Source: JACCRE01 sp049790855 | Lineage (GTDB): Bacteria; Planctomycetota; Planctomycetia; Planctomycetales; Planctomycetaceae | Assembly: GCA_049790855.1 (NCBI GenBank) | Contig: JBAQZJ010000155.1 | Span: forward strand, 1 to 8,679 | Length of the DNA: 8,679 nt | Reading direction: 5' to 3' | In this document: piece after piece, positions 1 to 6,818 of the stretch | Layout: each line of letters begins with the position of its first letter | Position numbering within the stretch: position 1 is the stretch's first letter | Program-made: the position numbers and the translations under genes | Notes under the pieces: generated by a model | Told to the model about the DNA's origin: nothing | The model's input: only the letters and a program-made list of their open reading frames with translations | Database searches by the model: none

Positions 1-17
1 ACCCTCGCCCGTAAGCG

Positions 18-53
18 CTCCCTGACGGTCGCGGCTCTGAAACCGGCGTTTCA
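18..53. repeat. Dispersed-repeat-like motif plus hairpin at the left edge
   Basis: The 14-mer CTCCCTGACGGTCG at 18-31 recurs exactly at 4789-4802, also between genes. It is followed by a perfect 6-bp hairpin, TGAAAC-CGGC-GTTTCA, at 38-53. Read on the minus strand, the hairpin lies ten bases beyond the dtd stop codon and could end that transcript, but no run of T follows it, so it is not a classical intrinsic terminator. From memory, motifs of this kind (ending CGGTCGCGGCTC) are scattered in planctomycete intergenic regions. Two copies in one window do not prove a repeat family. Confidence 0.4.
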
Positions 54-62
54 TCGCCGTGA

Positions 63-512
63 TCAGAACGCCTTGCCGCTGTCGAGCAGCAGCGTCACGG
101 GACCGTCGTTGACGAGTTCGACGGACATCTGCGCACGAAACCGGCCGGTCGCGACCTCGACGCCGCGACGGCGCACCGCCGCGACGAACGTCTCGTAGAG
201 TCGTTCGGCCTGCGCTGGCTCCGCCGCGGCGACGAAACTCGGGCGGCGACCCTTGCGGCAGTCGCCATAGAGTGTGAACTGGCTGACGACGAGGCACGCT
301 CCGCCCGTCTCGCTGAGCGCAAGGTTCATCTTGCCGGCATCGTCTTCAAAGACTCGCAGTCCGGCGATCTTTTCGGCGAGCGACTCGGCATCGGCTGTGG
401 TGTCGGAATGCGTCACCCCGAGCAGGATCAGAAATCCGCTCTGAATCGCACCGACGACTTCTTGGTCGACGATGACGCTTGCCCTGGAAACACGCTGGAC
501 CACCGCTCGCAT
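63..512 (-). CDS. dtd: D-aminoacyl-tRNA deacylase (Dtd)
   Basis: This enzyme hydrolyses D-amino acids, and mischarged glycine, from tRNA in the cytoplasm, keeping D-residues out of proteins. The 149-residue product has the usual family length and covers the whole fold. Diagnostic motifs are the N-terminal MRAVVQRVSRASV, SQFTLYGD at residues 77-84 (substrate pocket and oligomer face), KGRRPSF at 87-93, and NDGPVT at 135-140, which carries the Gly-cisPro pair that rejects L-aminoacyl-tRNA. The start is supported by a GGAG sequence seven bases upstream. It lies 81 bases downstream of the glycine oxidase gene on the same strand, so co-transcription is possible; I see no functional link other than glycine/D-amino acid chemistry. 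Nothing is missing or unusual in the protein. Confidence 0.96.
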   Translation of the reverse strand: MRAVVQRVSRASVIVDQEVVGAIQSGFLILLGVTHSDTTADAESLAEKIAGLRVFEDDAGKMNLALSETGGACLVVSQFTLYGDCRKGRRPSFVAAAEPAQAERLYETFVAAVRRRGVEVATGRFRAQMSVELVNDGPVTLLLDSGKAF

Positions 513-593
513 CGTCGCTCTCCGGTCGCATTTGCTGACGCTGTTTCAGAAGCGAAGGCGAGGAGGGCGAGTTCCCGCCAGACCGCAGCGGCC

Positions 594-1691
594 TCATCCG
601 AACCCGACTGTGGCATGCCGGCAGGGCGAGAACTCATCGAGCGGAAACTCCGTCGGCTGGTCGAGCAGAATCTGACGCATGAGCCGAGCCGTGCCCGGAG
701 ACATTTGCAGTCCCGAACGAAAATGGCCTGCAGCAACGAACAGATTCGCGAAATCGGGCAACCGGCCCAGATACGGCAGCCCGTCAGGCGAGCCGGGTCT
801 CAGGCCCGCCCAGCACCGTTCCAGCGTCGCGTCGGCCAGTGCCGGACATAATTCAATCGCCATCGCCAGCAAATCGCCGACGGCGACAGTCGTGTTGCGT
901 TTCTGAAAGCCGACGTCCTCTTCCGTCGCTCCGACGAGGATTCGTCCATCGGGCCTGGGGACGAGATAGCGGGAACCGACTTCAACGATTCGCGTGAACG
1001 GCAGCGGTACGGCACGCAGCAGAGCGATCTGACCACGGATCGGACGCACCGGCAATTCGATACCGATCGGCTCAAGCAACCCTCCGCTCCACGCTCCCGA
1101 CGCAACGCAATAGCGATCCGATCGAACGATGCCTTGGGGCGTGCGGACGCCGGTCACGCGATCGCCGTCGATCTCCCATGCCACGGCAGGAACGTTCGGA
1201 ATCAGCTCGACGTTCTGTGCGGCGCACGATGCGATCAGTGCCTTGAGATGTCGTGGATTGCGGATCTGTGACTGGCTCGGAAGGTGGATCGCCGGCCCGC
1301 CGACGCCGAGCGCCGGCTCCAGATCGGCGGCATCGACCGGTTCCGCCGGAACCGCCTCCGATCGCCACGTCGCCAACTCGGCGTCGCGTCCGGTTTCCTC
1401 GTCGAAGATGCGGAGGGCGCCGCTCATGCGGTAACCAGAGTCGACGCCGGTCTTCGCACCGAGCCAGGCGATGAGATTCGGCCAGAGCTTGTCGCTCAGG
1501 CCGCGCAGACGTGCTTCGGCGGTCGTTGCCGTCGCCAGATTGCCGGGCGGAAGCATGCCCGCACCGGCCCACGACGCTTCGACACCGAGATCGGCACGGT
1601 CGAGAACTCGAACCGTCGCTCCCGCGCGAGCGAGTTCGTCGGCGATCGACAGGCCGATGATTCCCCCGCCTACGATCGTCACGTCGGCCAT
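594..1691 (-). CDS. thiO: FAD-dependent glycine oxidase, ThiO type
   Basis: This is a DAO-family flavoenzyme. ThiO oxidises glycine to dehydroglycine (iminoacetate), the precursor used by ThiG to build the thiamine thiazole ring. The 365-residue protein opens directly with the Rossmann FAD motif GGGIIG (residues 8-13), ending in the acidic D31 typical of the ADP-ribose contact. It then shows GAGML (43-47), the RPIRGQ strand (216-221), YLVPRPDGR (242-250), and the C-terminal FAD/substrate region WAGLRPGSPDGLPYLG (294-309) and GHFRSGLQMSPGTA (322-335). GGAGGAG lies nine bases before the ATG and fixes the start. There is no signal peptide, so it should be cytoplasmic. No thiS, thiG or thiE lies in the window and I see no TPP-riboswitch signature upstream. 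A related D-amino-acid or sarcosine oxidase is the main alternative, but the motif set favours ThiO. Confidence 0.88.
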   Translation of the reverse strand: MADVTIVGGGIIGLSIADELARAGATVRVLDRADLGVEASWAGAGMLPPGNLATATTAEARLRGLSDKLWPNLIAWLGAKTGVDSGYRMSGALRIFDEETGRDAELATWRSEAVPAEPVDAADLEPALGVGGPAIHLPSQSQIRNPRHLKALIASCAAQNVELIPNVPAVAWEIDGDRVTGVRTPQGIVRSDRYCVASGAWSGGLLEPIGIELPVRPIRGQIALLRAVPLPFTRIVEVGSRYLVPRPDGRILVGATEEDVGFQKRNTTVAVGDLLAMAIELCPALADATLERCWAGLRPGSPDGLPYLGRLPDFANLFVAAGHFRSGLQMSPGTARLMRQILLDQPTEFPLDEFSPCRHATVGFG

Positions 1692-1715
1692 GCCGCCCTG
1701 CTCCTCCGTCTTACG

Positions 1716-1737
1716 ATGCCGTCTTCAATACGGCCAT
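1716..1737 (-). promoter_or_regulatory. Near-palindrome in the thiO leader
   Basis: On the minus strand ATGGCCGT and ACGGCAT flank a seven-base loop (core stem GCCGT/ACGGC), with a single bulged base if the outer ATG/CAT is counted. It sits 24 bases upstream of the thiO start codon, just before the GGAGGAG ribosome binding site. It could be a regulator site or an mRNA hairpin affecting translation. No protein or ligand can be named. The rest of the 1692-1886 gap shows no gene and no convincing terminator for the upstream cytochrome gene. Confidence 0.25.
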
Positions 1738-1886
1738 CATCGGACGAAACAGCGCGGCGTGCAACTCGTGCGCAGGTGGTTCGGTGCTTCGCCGCAGCCG
1801 GAGACTTCGCCTCACAGGGACGTGACGCGCGATCGCAAGCGTTGGCCGGTCGCCGGAGCGCTCGTCCTTCGGCAATCATCGAGGTT

Positions 1887-3749
1887 CTACCGGCGCATCG
1901 AGACCTTCTGCGCGAACGCCGTCGCGAGCTGTGCGGGCGTCGTTCCGTAGGCGGTCTGAAGTGCGGCCGCCGCGTCGCCGTCTTGCGAAGTGCGTTTGAG
2001 AAACTGCGAGAACTTCGCAGGGCCGCCCGACTGAATCAGGTAATCGACCAGGACGTAACCGACCGCAGTCGCTTCCGCAGGCGGAAAGGTTCCATCGGCG
2101 AAGAGCTGTTCCGGCTTCTGCACGGCCTTAAGGGCTTCTTTCACCCCCGATCCCAGCTCTTTGAAATAGGGATTGTCCTCGTCGAGTTTCGACGCGAGAT
2201 GGAGCGCCGTCCCCTGCACCGCCCAGTCGGGCAGTTTCGAGCCGTCGCGCAGCAGGTAGGCTTGCGTGATCGAGCTGGCCAGCAGCGCCTTCAGTCCCGG
2301 ATGGCCGGCCGAGGCGGTGTCGCCCACGTCCTCGATCACGACGTAGGCGTCGTTGAAGTCGGGCGTGACGATCGTGTGTCCGTGAACTTCCGGCGGTACC
2401 TGAGTGCGGTTGTTGACCGAGATGGAAAACTCTTCGTAACCGAATCGGTCCTTGATCAGAAAGACGGTCAATTTGCCCTTCCAGAGCGGCGATTCCTTCG
2501 CCCCGAACGATTCGCGGAGCGAGGCGATCTGCTGCTCGGCCCAACCGGCAGTCTGCTTCAAACGGGCTTCGTCGACGTTGCCGTACACGAGCAGTTGTTC
2601 CGAATCGACCTTGGCGGGACTTTCCTTCGGAAACGCACGTTTCCACTGGGCTTCGCTCTTTTCGACGCGGTGGGCGAGGAACTCGGCAGGACTGAGCCTG
2701 GCAAGTTCCTGGGACTGCATCTCCGCCGCCGACGGCACAAGCTCGCGGAGCGGCTTCTTCGCGTCGTCGCCGTCGAACTTCGCACCTTCCTTGATCCACG
2801 TGGTCAACGCATCGTAGTTCTCGCGTGTGATCAGCAGTTGACCGGGCGGCATGCGCGGCTGTTCTTTGTTCGAGACCATCAGCCACAACCGGCTGGCTTC
2901 CGTATCACCGGGTTCGATCACCTGGCCGCTCTCTCCGCCTTTCATCACGCCCTCGAACGTCGTGATGTTGAACCCGCCTCGCGGGTTGTTGCCCATGTGG
3001 CACCGCCCGCAGATGTTGACCATGAACGGCGCGACGTCGTTGACGAACGAGACCGTCTCGTCGCCTTCAGGCTTGGGGATGACGACGGGTTCTGCTTCCA
3101 TCTCGGCGTCGTCGCCGGCCTTTTGGCCGATGGGTGCGTCGTCCGCACCGTCGAACTTCGCCCCTTCACGCATCCAGCGGGCGACGGTTTCAAGCTGTAT
3201 CGGCGTCAGCGGCTTTTCGCCCTTCGGCATGCGTTGCTGCGCGTTGGGGGTCGTCAACCGGGCAAAAAGCACTCGCCCCAGTGGTTGTTTCGATGCCCCG
3301 CCCTGTTTCCAGCCGGCGATCGTATCGAGTCGCAGACCCCCGCGAGGGTCGTTCGCGCCATGACATTTGAGGCAGTTTTCCGTAACGATCGGCGCGACGT
3401 CGTCGCTGAAGCTGACGCCCAGGTCTTCGGGCTTGTCCCCGCGCTGTAGGCCGATCGATCGACGCCGGAGCATGATGTTGCGCTGAATGACGCTGACGAG
3501 CTTTTCGGTTTCTGGAACCCCGCCTTCCAGGAGTGCCTTGAGCCGTTCTTCGGCCGCATCGACCGCTTGCTCGGCTTCGTCGAACTGCTTCTTGCGGGCG
3601 AGCTTGGCGGCGTCGCCGACTTCCTTGTTGATCGCCGCGAGTTCTTTGCGCTGTTCCGGAGTGACGGCTGCCGCAGCGGATGAGACAAGCCCCATCGACA
3701 GAAAGACGGCGACTGATGCGCAAGTCAGTTGGTGCAGGCTCATCGGCAT
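1887..3749 (-). CDS. Secreted diheme cytochrome c with degenerate peptidase-MA-like C-terminal domain
   Basis: The 620-residue protein starts with a signal peptide (hydrophobic residues 9-28, SSAAAA cleavage region), so it should act in the periplasm. A charged helical, probably coiled-coil segment (30-100) follows. Two homologous cytochrome units come next: residues 112-201 with CLKCH (126-130) and MPKG (M174), and 232-328 with CGRCH (247-251) and MPPG (M300). Both contain DVAP, PRGG and a closing EGAKFDG, which indicates internal duplication; each should bind one covalent heme, with Met as likely distal ligand. Residues 385-620 resemble peptidase-MA/DUF1570-type gluzincins (LPDWAVQGTALHLAS at 506-520; a YVLVDYLIQSGG … LQTAYGTTPAQL ending), but HExxH is absent from the preceding helix. 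ATG 3749 has an in-frame stop just upstream; ATG 3743 is equally possible, and neither has a clear ribosome binding site. The physiological role is unknown; electron transfer is inferred. Confidence 0.85.
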   Translation of the reverse strand: MPMSLHQLTCASVAVFLSMGLVSSAAAAVTPEQRKELAAINKEVGDAAKLARKKQFDEAEQAVDAAEERLKALLEGGVPETEKLVSVIQRNIMLRRRSIGLQRGDKPEDLGVSFSDDVAPIVTENCLKCHGANDPRGGLRLDTIAGWKQGGASKQPLGRVLFARLTTPNAQQRMPKGEKPLTPIQLETVARWMREGAKFDGADDAPIGQKAGDDAEMEAEPVVIPKPEGDETVSFVNDVAPFMVNICGRCHMGNNPRGGFNITTFEGVMKGGESGQVIEPGDTEASRLWLMVSNKEQPRMPPGQLLITRENYDALTTWIKEGAKFDGDDAKKPLRELVPSAAEMQSQELARLSPAEFLAHRVEKSEAQWKRAFPKESPAKVDSEQLLVYGNVDEARLKQTAGWAEQQIASLRESFGAKESPLWKGKLTVFLIKDRFGYEEFSISVNNRTQVPPEVHGHTIVTPDFNDAYVVIEDVGDTASAGHPGLKALLASSITQAYLLRDGSKLPDWAVQGTALHLASKLDEDNPYFKELGSGVKEALKAVQKPEQLFADGTFPPAEATAVGYVLVDYLIQSGGPAKFSQFLKRTSQDGDAAAALQTAYGTTPAQLATAFAQKVSMRR

Positions 3750-3837
3750 GTCAGATCAAATCTTGAAGAAGAACCGTTCGCTTCCCGTCCGACAGAATAA
3801 CCCGATCGCCGTCGGTTCTGTTCGTCGCCGTCGCGGT

Positions 3838-3866
3838 TTGTCGGGGTGCCCGGCGTCGCGTATCAT
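3838..3866 (+). promoter_or_regulatory. Sigma70-like promoter of larE
   Basis: TTGTCG (3838-3843) and TATCAT (3861-3866) are separated by exactly 17 bases and match the -35 and -10 consensus at four and five of six positions. Transcription would begin near 3873. That makes the in-frame ATG at 3865, which lies inside the -10 box, unusable, and supports the start at 3916 with a leader of about 40 bases. The promoter lies in the 166-base gap between the divergent cytochrome and larE genes. No equally good promoter was found for the minus-strand gene. Confidence 0.6.
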
Positions 3867-3915
3867 GTTGAAGGAAAGTCGCTTCCGACGCCAGAGAGCC
3901 GAGATCGCCGTGTCG

Positions 3916-4752
3916 ATGCCGCTGGAGACGCCGTCCGACCGTCTGCTCGCCCTGCTTGCCGGCTGGCGACGCGTCGCCGTCGCATTTTCGGGCGGTGTCG
4001 ACAGTGCCGTCGTCGCCAAGGCCGCCTGCCTTGCGTTGGGTTCCGATGCGGTCGCGGTCACGGCCGTCAGCCCAAGTCTTGCCTCCAGCGAATTGAAGAT
4101 CGCCGGCGACGTCGCCGCCCTCATCGGCATTCGCCACGAGGTGATTCCGACTGAGGAATTCGAGCGGCCCGGCTACGTCGCGAATGCCCCTAGCCGATGC
4201 TATTTCTGCAAGACCGAACTGTACGAACAAATCGCGCGTCACCGCGAGCGGCTTGGCTTCGACGTGATCGCCAACGGAGCGAATCTTGACGATCGCGGCG
4301 ACCATCGGCCCGGCATGAAGGCCGCCGCCGAACATGCCGTGCGCAGCCCGCTGATCGAAGCCGGATTGACGAAGGCCGACGTCCGAGAGTTGGCGAAACA
4401 GTGGGAGTTGCCGGTTTGGGACAAGCCGGCCAGCCCCTGTCTGGCGAGCCGCGTCGCATATGGCGTGACCGTGACGCCGGAGCGCGTCGCACGGATCGAA
4501 TCGGCCGAGCAATTCCTGCGTGACGAACTCGACGTGCGCGAGCTTCGCGTGCGACTCGAAGCGAACGACCTCGCCCGGATCGAAGTTCCACTCACCGCCC
4601 TGCCCTGCCTGGCGGAACAGGGCCTCCGCGACCAAATCGTGTCCCGCTTCCGCGAACTGGGGTTCCGCTACGTGACGCTCGACCTGGAAGGGTTTCGCTC
4701 GGGGAGTCTGAACGCGGTGGTGCCGGTGGAGGCGCTGGTGACGCTAAAATAG
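3916..4752 (+). CDS. larE: LarE-type ATP-dependent sulfur transferase (PP-loop)
   Basis: LarE adenylates a carboxylate of the pyridinium dicarboxylate precursor and inserts sulfur during synthesis of the nickel-pincer nucleotide, the cofactor of lactate racemase and related epimerases. The product is 278 residues, the family's usual size. It has the PP-loop ATPase motif SGGVDS (25-30), RCYFCK with C95 and C98, SPCLASR with C175 (the position of the sulfur-donor cysteine in characterised LarE), and the C-terminal RVRLEANDLARIEV and YVTLDLEGFRSGS signature. The start at 3916 fits the distance to the PP-loop and the upstream promoter; a GTG two codons earlier (3910) is an alternative, and the ribosome binding site is weak for both. 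The reading frame stays open further upstream but overlaps the divergent gene. larA, larB and larC are not nearby. The three-cysteine pattern suggests the cluster-bearing LarE subclass rather than the sacrificial one. Confidence 0.93.
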   Translation: MPLETPSDRLLALLAGWRRVAVAFSGGVDSAVVAKAACLALGSDAVAVTAVSPSLASSELKIAGDVAALIGIRHEVIPTEEFERPGYVANAPSRCYFCKTELYEQIARHRERLGFDVIANGANLDDRGDHRPGMKAAAEHAVRSPLIEAGLTKADVRELAKQWELPVWDKPASPCLASRVAYGVTVTPERVARIESAEQFLRDELDVRELRVRLEANDLARIEVPLTALPCLAEQGLRDQIVSRFRELGFRYVTLDLEGFRSGSLNAVVPVEALVTLK

Positions 4753-4757
4753 CGGAT

Positions 4758-4777
4758 AGCACGCCCGCCGTGGTGCT
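4758..4777. promoter_or_regulatory. Inverted repeat between larE and vapB
   Basis: AGCAC (4758-4762) and GTGCT (4773-4777) form a 5-bp inverted repeat with a 10-base spacer, five bases after the larE stop codon and about 57 bases before vapB. It could end the larE message or serve as a VapBC autoregulatory operator, since VapB antitoxins normally bind inverted repeats in their own promoter. There is no T-run, and the stem is short enough to arise by chance in GC-rich DNA. Confidence 0.2.
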
Positions 4778-4833
4778 GTCTCGGCAGACTCCCTGACGGT
4801 CGAGAACTGCTGCACGGCTCTTGGAGAATACGA

Positions 4834-5028
4834 ATGACGACAGTTGCACTGGATGACGATTTGATGGATCAGGCTCGTGAAGCCGGCTGCCATCAGTCGA
4901 ACGAGGATGCCGTGACGGCGGCCCTGCTCGAGTATGTGCGACGGCATCGCCAGGCGAAGACGATCAGCCTGTTCGGGACGGTCGAGTTTGCGGCAGACTA
5001 CGATCACAAGCGGGAGAGGCACCGGTGA
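4834..5028 (+). CDS. vapB: VapB-family antitoxin
   Basis: This small 64-residue protein has the layout of type II VapB antitoxins. The N-terminal part (about residues 1-40: a short strand TTVALDDDL, then two helices ending LLEYVRRHRQ) looks like a ribbon-helix-helix DNA-binding dimerisation domain. The C-terminal tail LFGTVEFAADYDHKR resembles the segment that wraps around the toxin and blocks its active site. GGAGA lies six bases before the ATG. Its stop codon overlaps the start of the PIN toxin gene by four bases, the usual translational coupling of antitoxin and toxin. By family analogy VapB neutralises VapC and the complex represses the operon. The RHH assignment rests on layout and the toxin partner, not on a residue-level signature. 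Confidence 0.85.
   Translation: MTTVALDDDLMDQAREAGCHQSNEDAVTAALLEYVRRHRQAKTISLFGTVEFAADYDHKRERHR
5012..5027 (+). promoter_or_regulatory. Ribosome binding site fixing the GTG start of vapC
   Basis: GGGAGAGG at 5012-5019 lies five bases before GTG at 5025, inside the last codons of vapB. The GTG overlaps the vapB TGA stop as GTGA. This strong site inside the upstream gene supports the non-ATG start and coupled translation of the toxin. Confidence 0.7.
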
Positions 5029-5450
5029 CGGTCCTCGTCGATACGTCAGTCTGGACGCTTGCCCTACGCCGTCGGCGGAAACAGTTGGATGCCTCGCAAC
5101 GATGGATTGAGCGAGAACTCTCCGACCTGATCCGCGAGGGTGATGTGGCAGTCATCGGCCCTGTTAGACAGGAACTTCTCTCCGGCATTGCCGATGCCGG
5201 TGCGTTCGAGCGGCTGAGAGGACACCTTCGTCACTTCGAGGACGAGCCGCTGACGATCGAAGATTTCGAAGAAGCTGCGAGATGCCACAACCGCTGCCGC
5301 TCCGCAGGCATCAGCGGTTCTGCGATCGACTTTCTGTTGTGCGCGGCCGCTCTCCGGCGCGGGTGGGAAATCTTCACGACCGATTCCGACTTCGATCGAT
5401 ACGCCGCCGAACTCGGACTGTCGCTTCACGAACCGCGCGGTATGGATTAA
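5025..5450 (+). CDS. vapC: VapC-family PIN-domain ribonuclease toxin
   Basis: This is a single-domain PIN protein of 141 residues, the typical VapC length. VapC toxins are Mg2+-dependent endoribonucleases that cut tRNA or rRNA and halt translation when the antitoxin is degraded. The acidic active-site set is complete: D6 in VDTSVW, E50 in RQELLSG, D102 in AIDFLLCAAA, and D120 in TTDSDFDRYA (with D122 and D124 close by). It should therefore be catalytically competent; the RNA target cannot be read from sequence. It is translated from GTG, overlapping vapB by four bases. It ends only 17 bases from the convergent glyA stop, so there is little room for a terminator between the two operons. The module sits alone between larE and glyA with no mobility genes or attachment site visible. 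Confidence 0.93.
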   Translation: MTVLVDTSVWTLALRRRRKQLDASQRWIERELSDLIREGDVAVIGPVRQELLSGIADAGAFERLRGHLRHFEDEPLTIEDFEEAARCHNRCRSAGISGSAIDFLLCAAALRRGWEIFTTDSDFDRYAAELGLSLHEPRGMD

Positions 5451-5467
5451 ATCCGCTGCCTGCCCCT

Positions 5468-6727
5468 TTACTCAATCCCCGGCACCGGAAACGCTTGGGC
5501 GAACTCGCGGATGTCGTCGCGGAGCCGTTCGGCCACGCGTTCGTCGTCGGGGGAGCGCAGGACTTCCAGAATCCAACCGCCGACCTGCCGCATTTCGTCT
5601 TCCTTCATGCCGCGGGTCGTCAGGGCGGCCGTGCCGATACGGATGCCGCTGGGGTCGAGCGGTTTCCTCTGGTCGTAGGGAATCATGTTCTTGTTGACGG
5701 TGATCCCGGCGAGGTCGAGGGCACGCTCGGCGACCTTGCCCGTCAGGCCGATCGGCGTCACGTCGCAAAGCATCAAGTGGTTGTCGGTGCCGCCTGACAC
5801 AAGCCGCACGCCGCCGCCGGCGAGCGTTTCGGCGAGCGTCTTCGCATTGGCGATGACCTGCGCAGCGTACTGCTGAAACGCCGGTTGCGAGGCTTCCATG
5901 AAGCAGATCGCCTTGGCGGCGACGATGTGGCACAGCGGACCGCCTTGCAGGCCGGGAAACACGCTGCGGTCGATGTCTTTCGCGGACTCTTCGCGGCACA
6001 GGATCATGCCCGATCGCGGGCCGCGAAGCGTTTTGTGGGTGGTCGTCGTCACGAAGTCGGCGACGGGCACCGGGCTGTTGTGCAATCCCGCCGCCACGAG
6101 GCCCGAATAGTGAGCCATGTCGACCATCAGCTTCGCACCGACTTCGCGGGCGATCTCGGCGAATCGCGAATGGTCGATCTCGCGAGGATAGGCACTGGCT
6201 CCGCCAATGATCATCTTCGGCTTGTGTTCGCGGGCCAGCGCGGCGACCTGATCGAAGTCGATCCGCTCGTCGTCCTTCCGCACGCCGTAGTGAATCGGCC
6301 GGTAAAGCTGACCCGAGAAGTTCAGGTGCATGCCGTGCGTCAGGTGGCCTCCGTGCGAGAGGTCCATCGCCAGAAACGTGTCGCCGGGCTGGAGCACCGT
6401 CATATAGACGGCCATGTTCGCCTGGGAGCCGGCGTGCGGCTGGACGTTCGCATGCTCGGCGCCGAACAGCAGTTTCGCCCTGTCGCGAGCGAGCGACTCG
6501 ACCTCGTCGATGAACTCGCAACCGCCGTAGTAGCGGCGTCCGGGGTAGCCCTCGGCGTACTTGTTCGTGAGGACGGTGCCGGCCGCTTCGAGGATCGCGG
6601 CGCTCGTGTAGTTCTCGCTGGCGATCAGTTCGAGGCCGTCCCGCTGTCGTGACCGTTCCGACTGAATCGAGGCCCACAGGACCGGGTCGGTGATTTCGAG
6701 GGCGGAGGAATCAACGGCGGTCGCCAT
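5468..6727 (-). CDS. glyA: Serine hydroxymethyltransferase
   Basis: This PLP enzyme interconverts serine plus tetrahydrofolate with glycine plus 5,10-methylene-tetrahydrofolate, the main cellular source of one-carbon units; it is cytoplasmic. The 419-residue length is standard for bacteria. Visible landmarks are LIASENYTS (34-42), YAEGYPGRRYYGG (57-69), ANVQPHAGSQAN (93-104), DLSHGGHLTHG (122-132), VDMAHYSGL (202-210, with the PLP-contacting D203 and H206), TTTTHKTLRGPRSG (227-240, K232 being the Schiff-base lysine) and GIRIGTAALTTRG (361-373). All catalytic residues seem present. GGAG lies eight bases before the ATG and supports the start. It is transcribed alone, convergent with vapC, and its long upstream region carries inverted repeats suggesting mRNA-level control. 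Confidence 0.98.
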   Translation of the reverse strand: MATAVDSSALEITDPVLWASIQSERSRQRDGLELIASENYTSAAILEAAGTVLTNKYAEGYPGRRYYGGCEFIDEVESLARDRAKLLFGAEHANVQPHAGSQANMAVYMTVLQPGDTFLAMDLSHGGHLTHGMHLNFSGQLYRPIHYGVRKDDERIDFDQVAALAREHKPKMIIGGASAYPREIDHSRFAEIAREVGAKLMVDMAHYSGLVAAGLHNSPVPVADFVTTTTHKTLRGPRSGMILCREESAKDIDRSVFPGLQGGPLCHIVAAKAICFMEASQPAFQQYAAQVIANAKTLAETLAGGGVRLVSGGTDNHLMLCDVTPIGLTGKVAERALDLAGITVNKNMIPYDQRKPLDPSGIRIGTAALTTRGMKEDEMRQVGGWILEVLRSPDDERVAERLRDDIREFAQAFPVPGIE

Positions 6728-6771
6728 GGCGACGGCTCCAGCAGAAATGTGGCGGCGGGGAAACGGACGAA

Positions 6772-6788
6772 GCCGGCGATTCGCCGGC
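6772..6788 (-). promoter_or_regulatory. Perfect GC palindrome in the glyA leader
   Basis: GCCGGCGATTCGCCGGC is a 17-base perfect inverted repeat that would fold into a 7-bp GC stem with a three-base loop. It lies 45 to 61 bases upstream of the glyA start codon, upstream of the ribosome binding site. It has no T-run, so it is more likely a leader hairpin or protein site than an intrinsic terminator. Confidence 0.5.
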
Positions 6789-6818
6789 CTGCGGTTACTC
6801 TATCAGTCAGGCAGCAGA

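Noticed and set aside
1692..1886. Small gene or terminator between the cytochrome gene and thiO
   Set aside because: The only open frame (1679-1879, minus) is Arg/Ala-rich without a family pattern, and the short GC stems there have no T-run.
1284..3449. Very long plus-strand open frame (721 codons) opposite thiO and the cytochrome gene
   Set aside because: It lies antisense to two genes with clear family motifs; its translation is Arg-rich and low in complexity with no domain. Long antisense frames are common in GC-rich DNA.
3487..3915. Upstream extension of larE to 3487 or to the ATG at 3865
   Set aside because: The extension overlaps the divergent cytochrome gene and the promoter; known LarE proteins begin about 20-25 residues before the PP-loop, which fits 3916.
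3751..4635. Minus-strand open frame of 294 codons opposite larE
   Set aside because: Fully covered by larE, which has unmistakable motifs; no family pattern or ribosome binding site on the minus strand.
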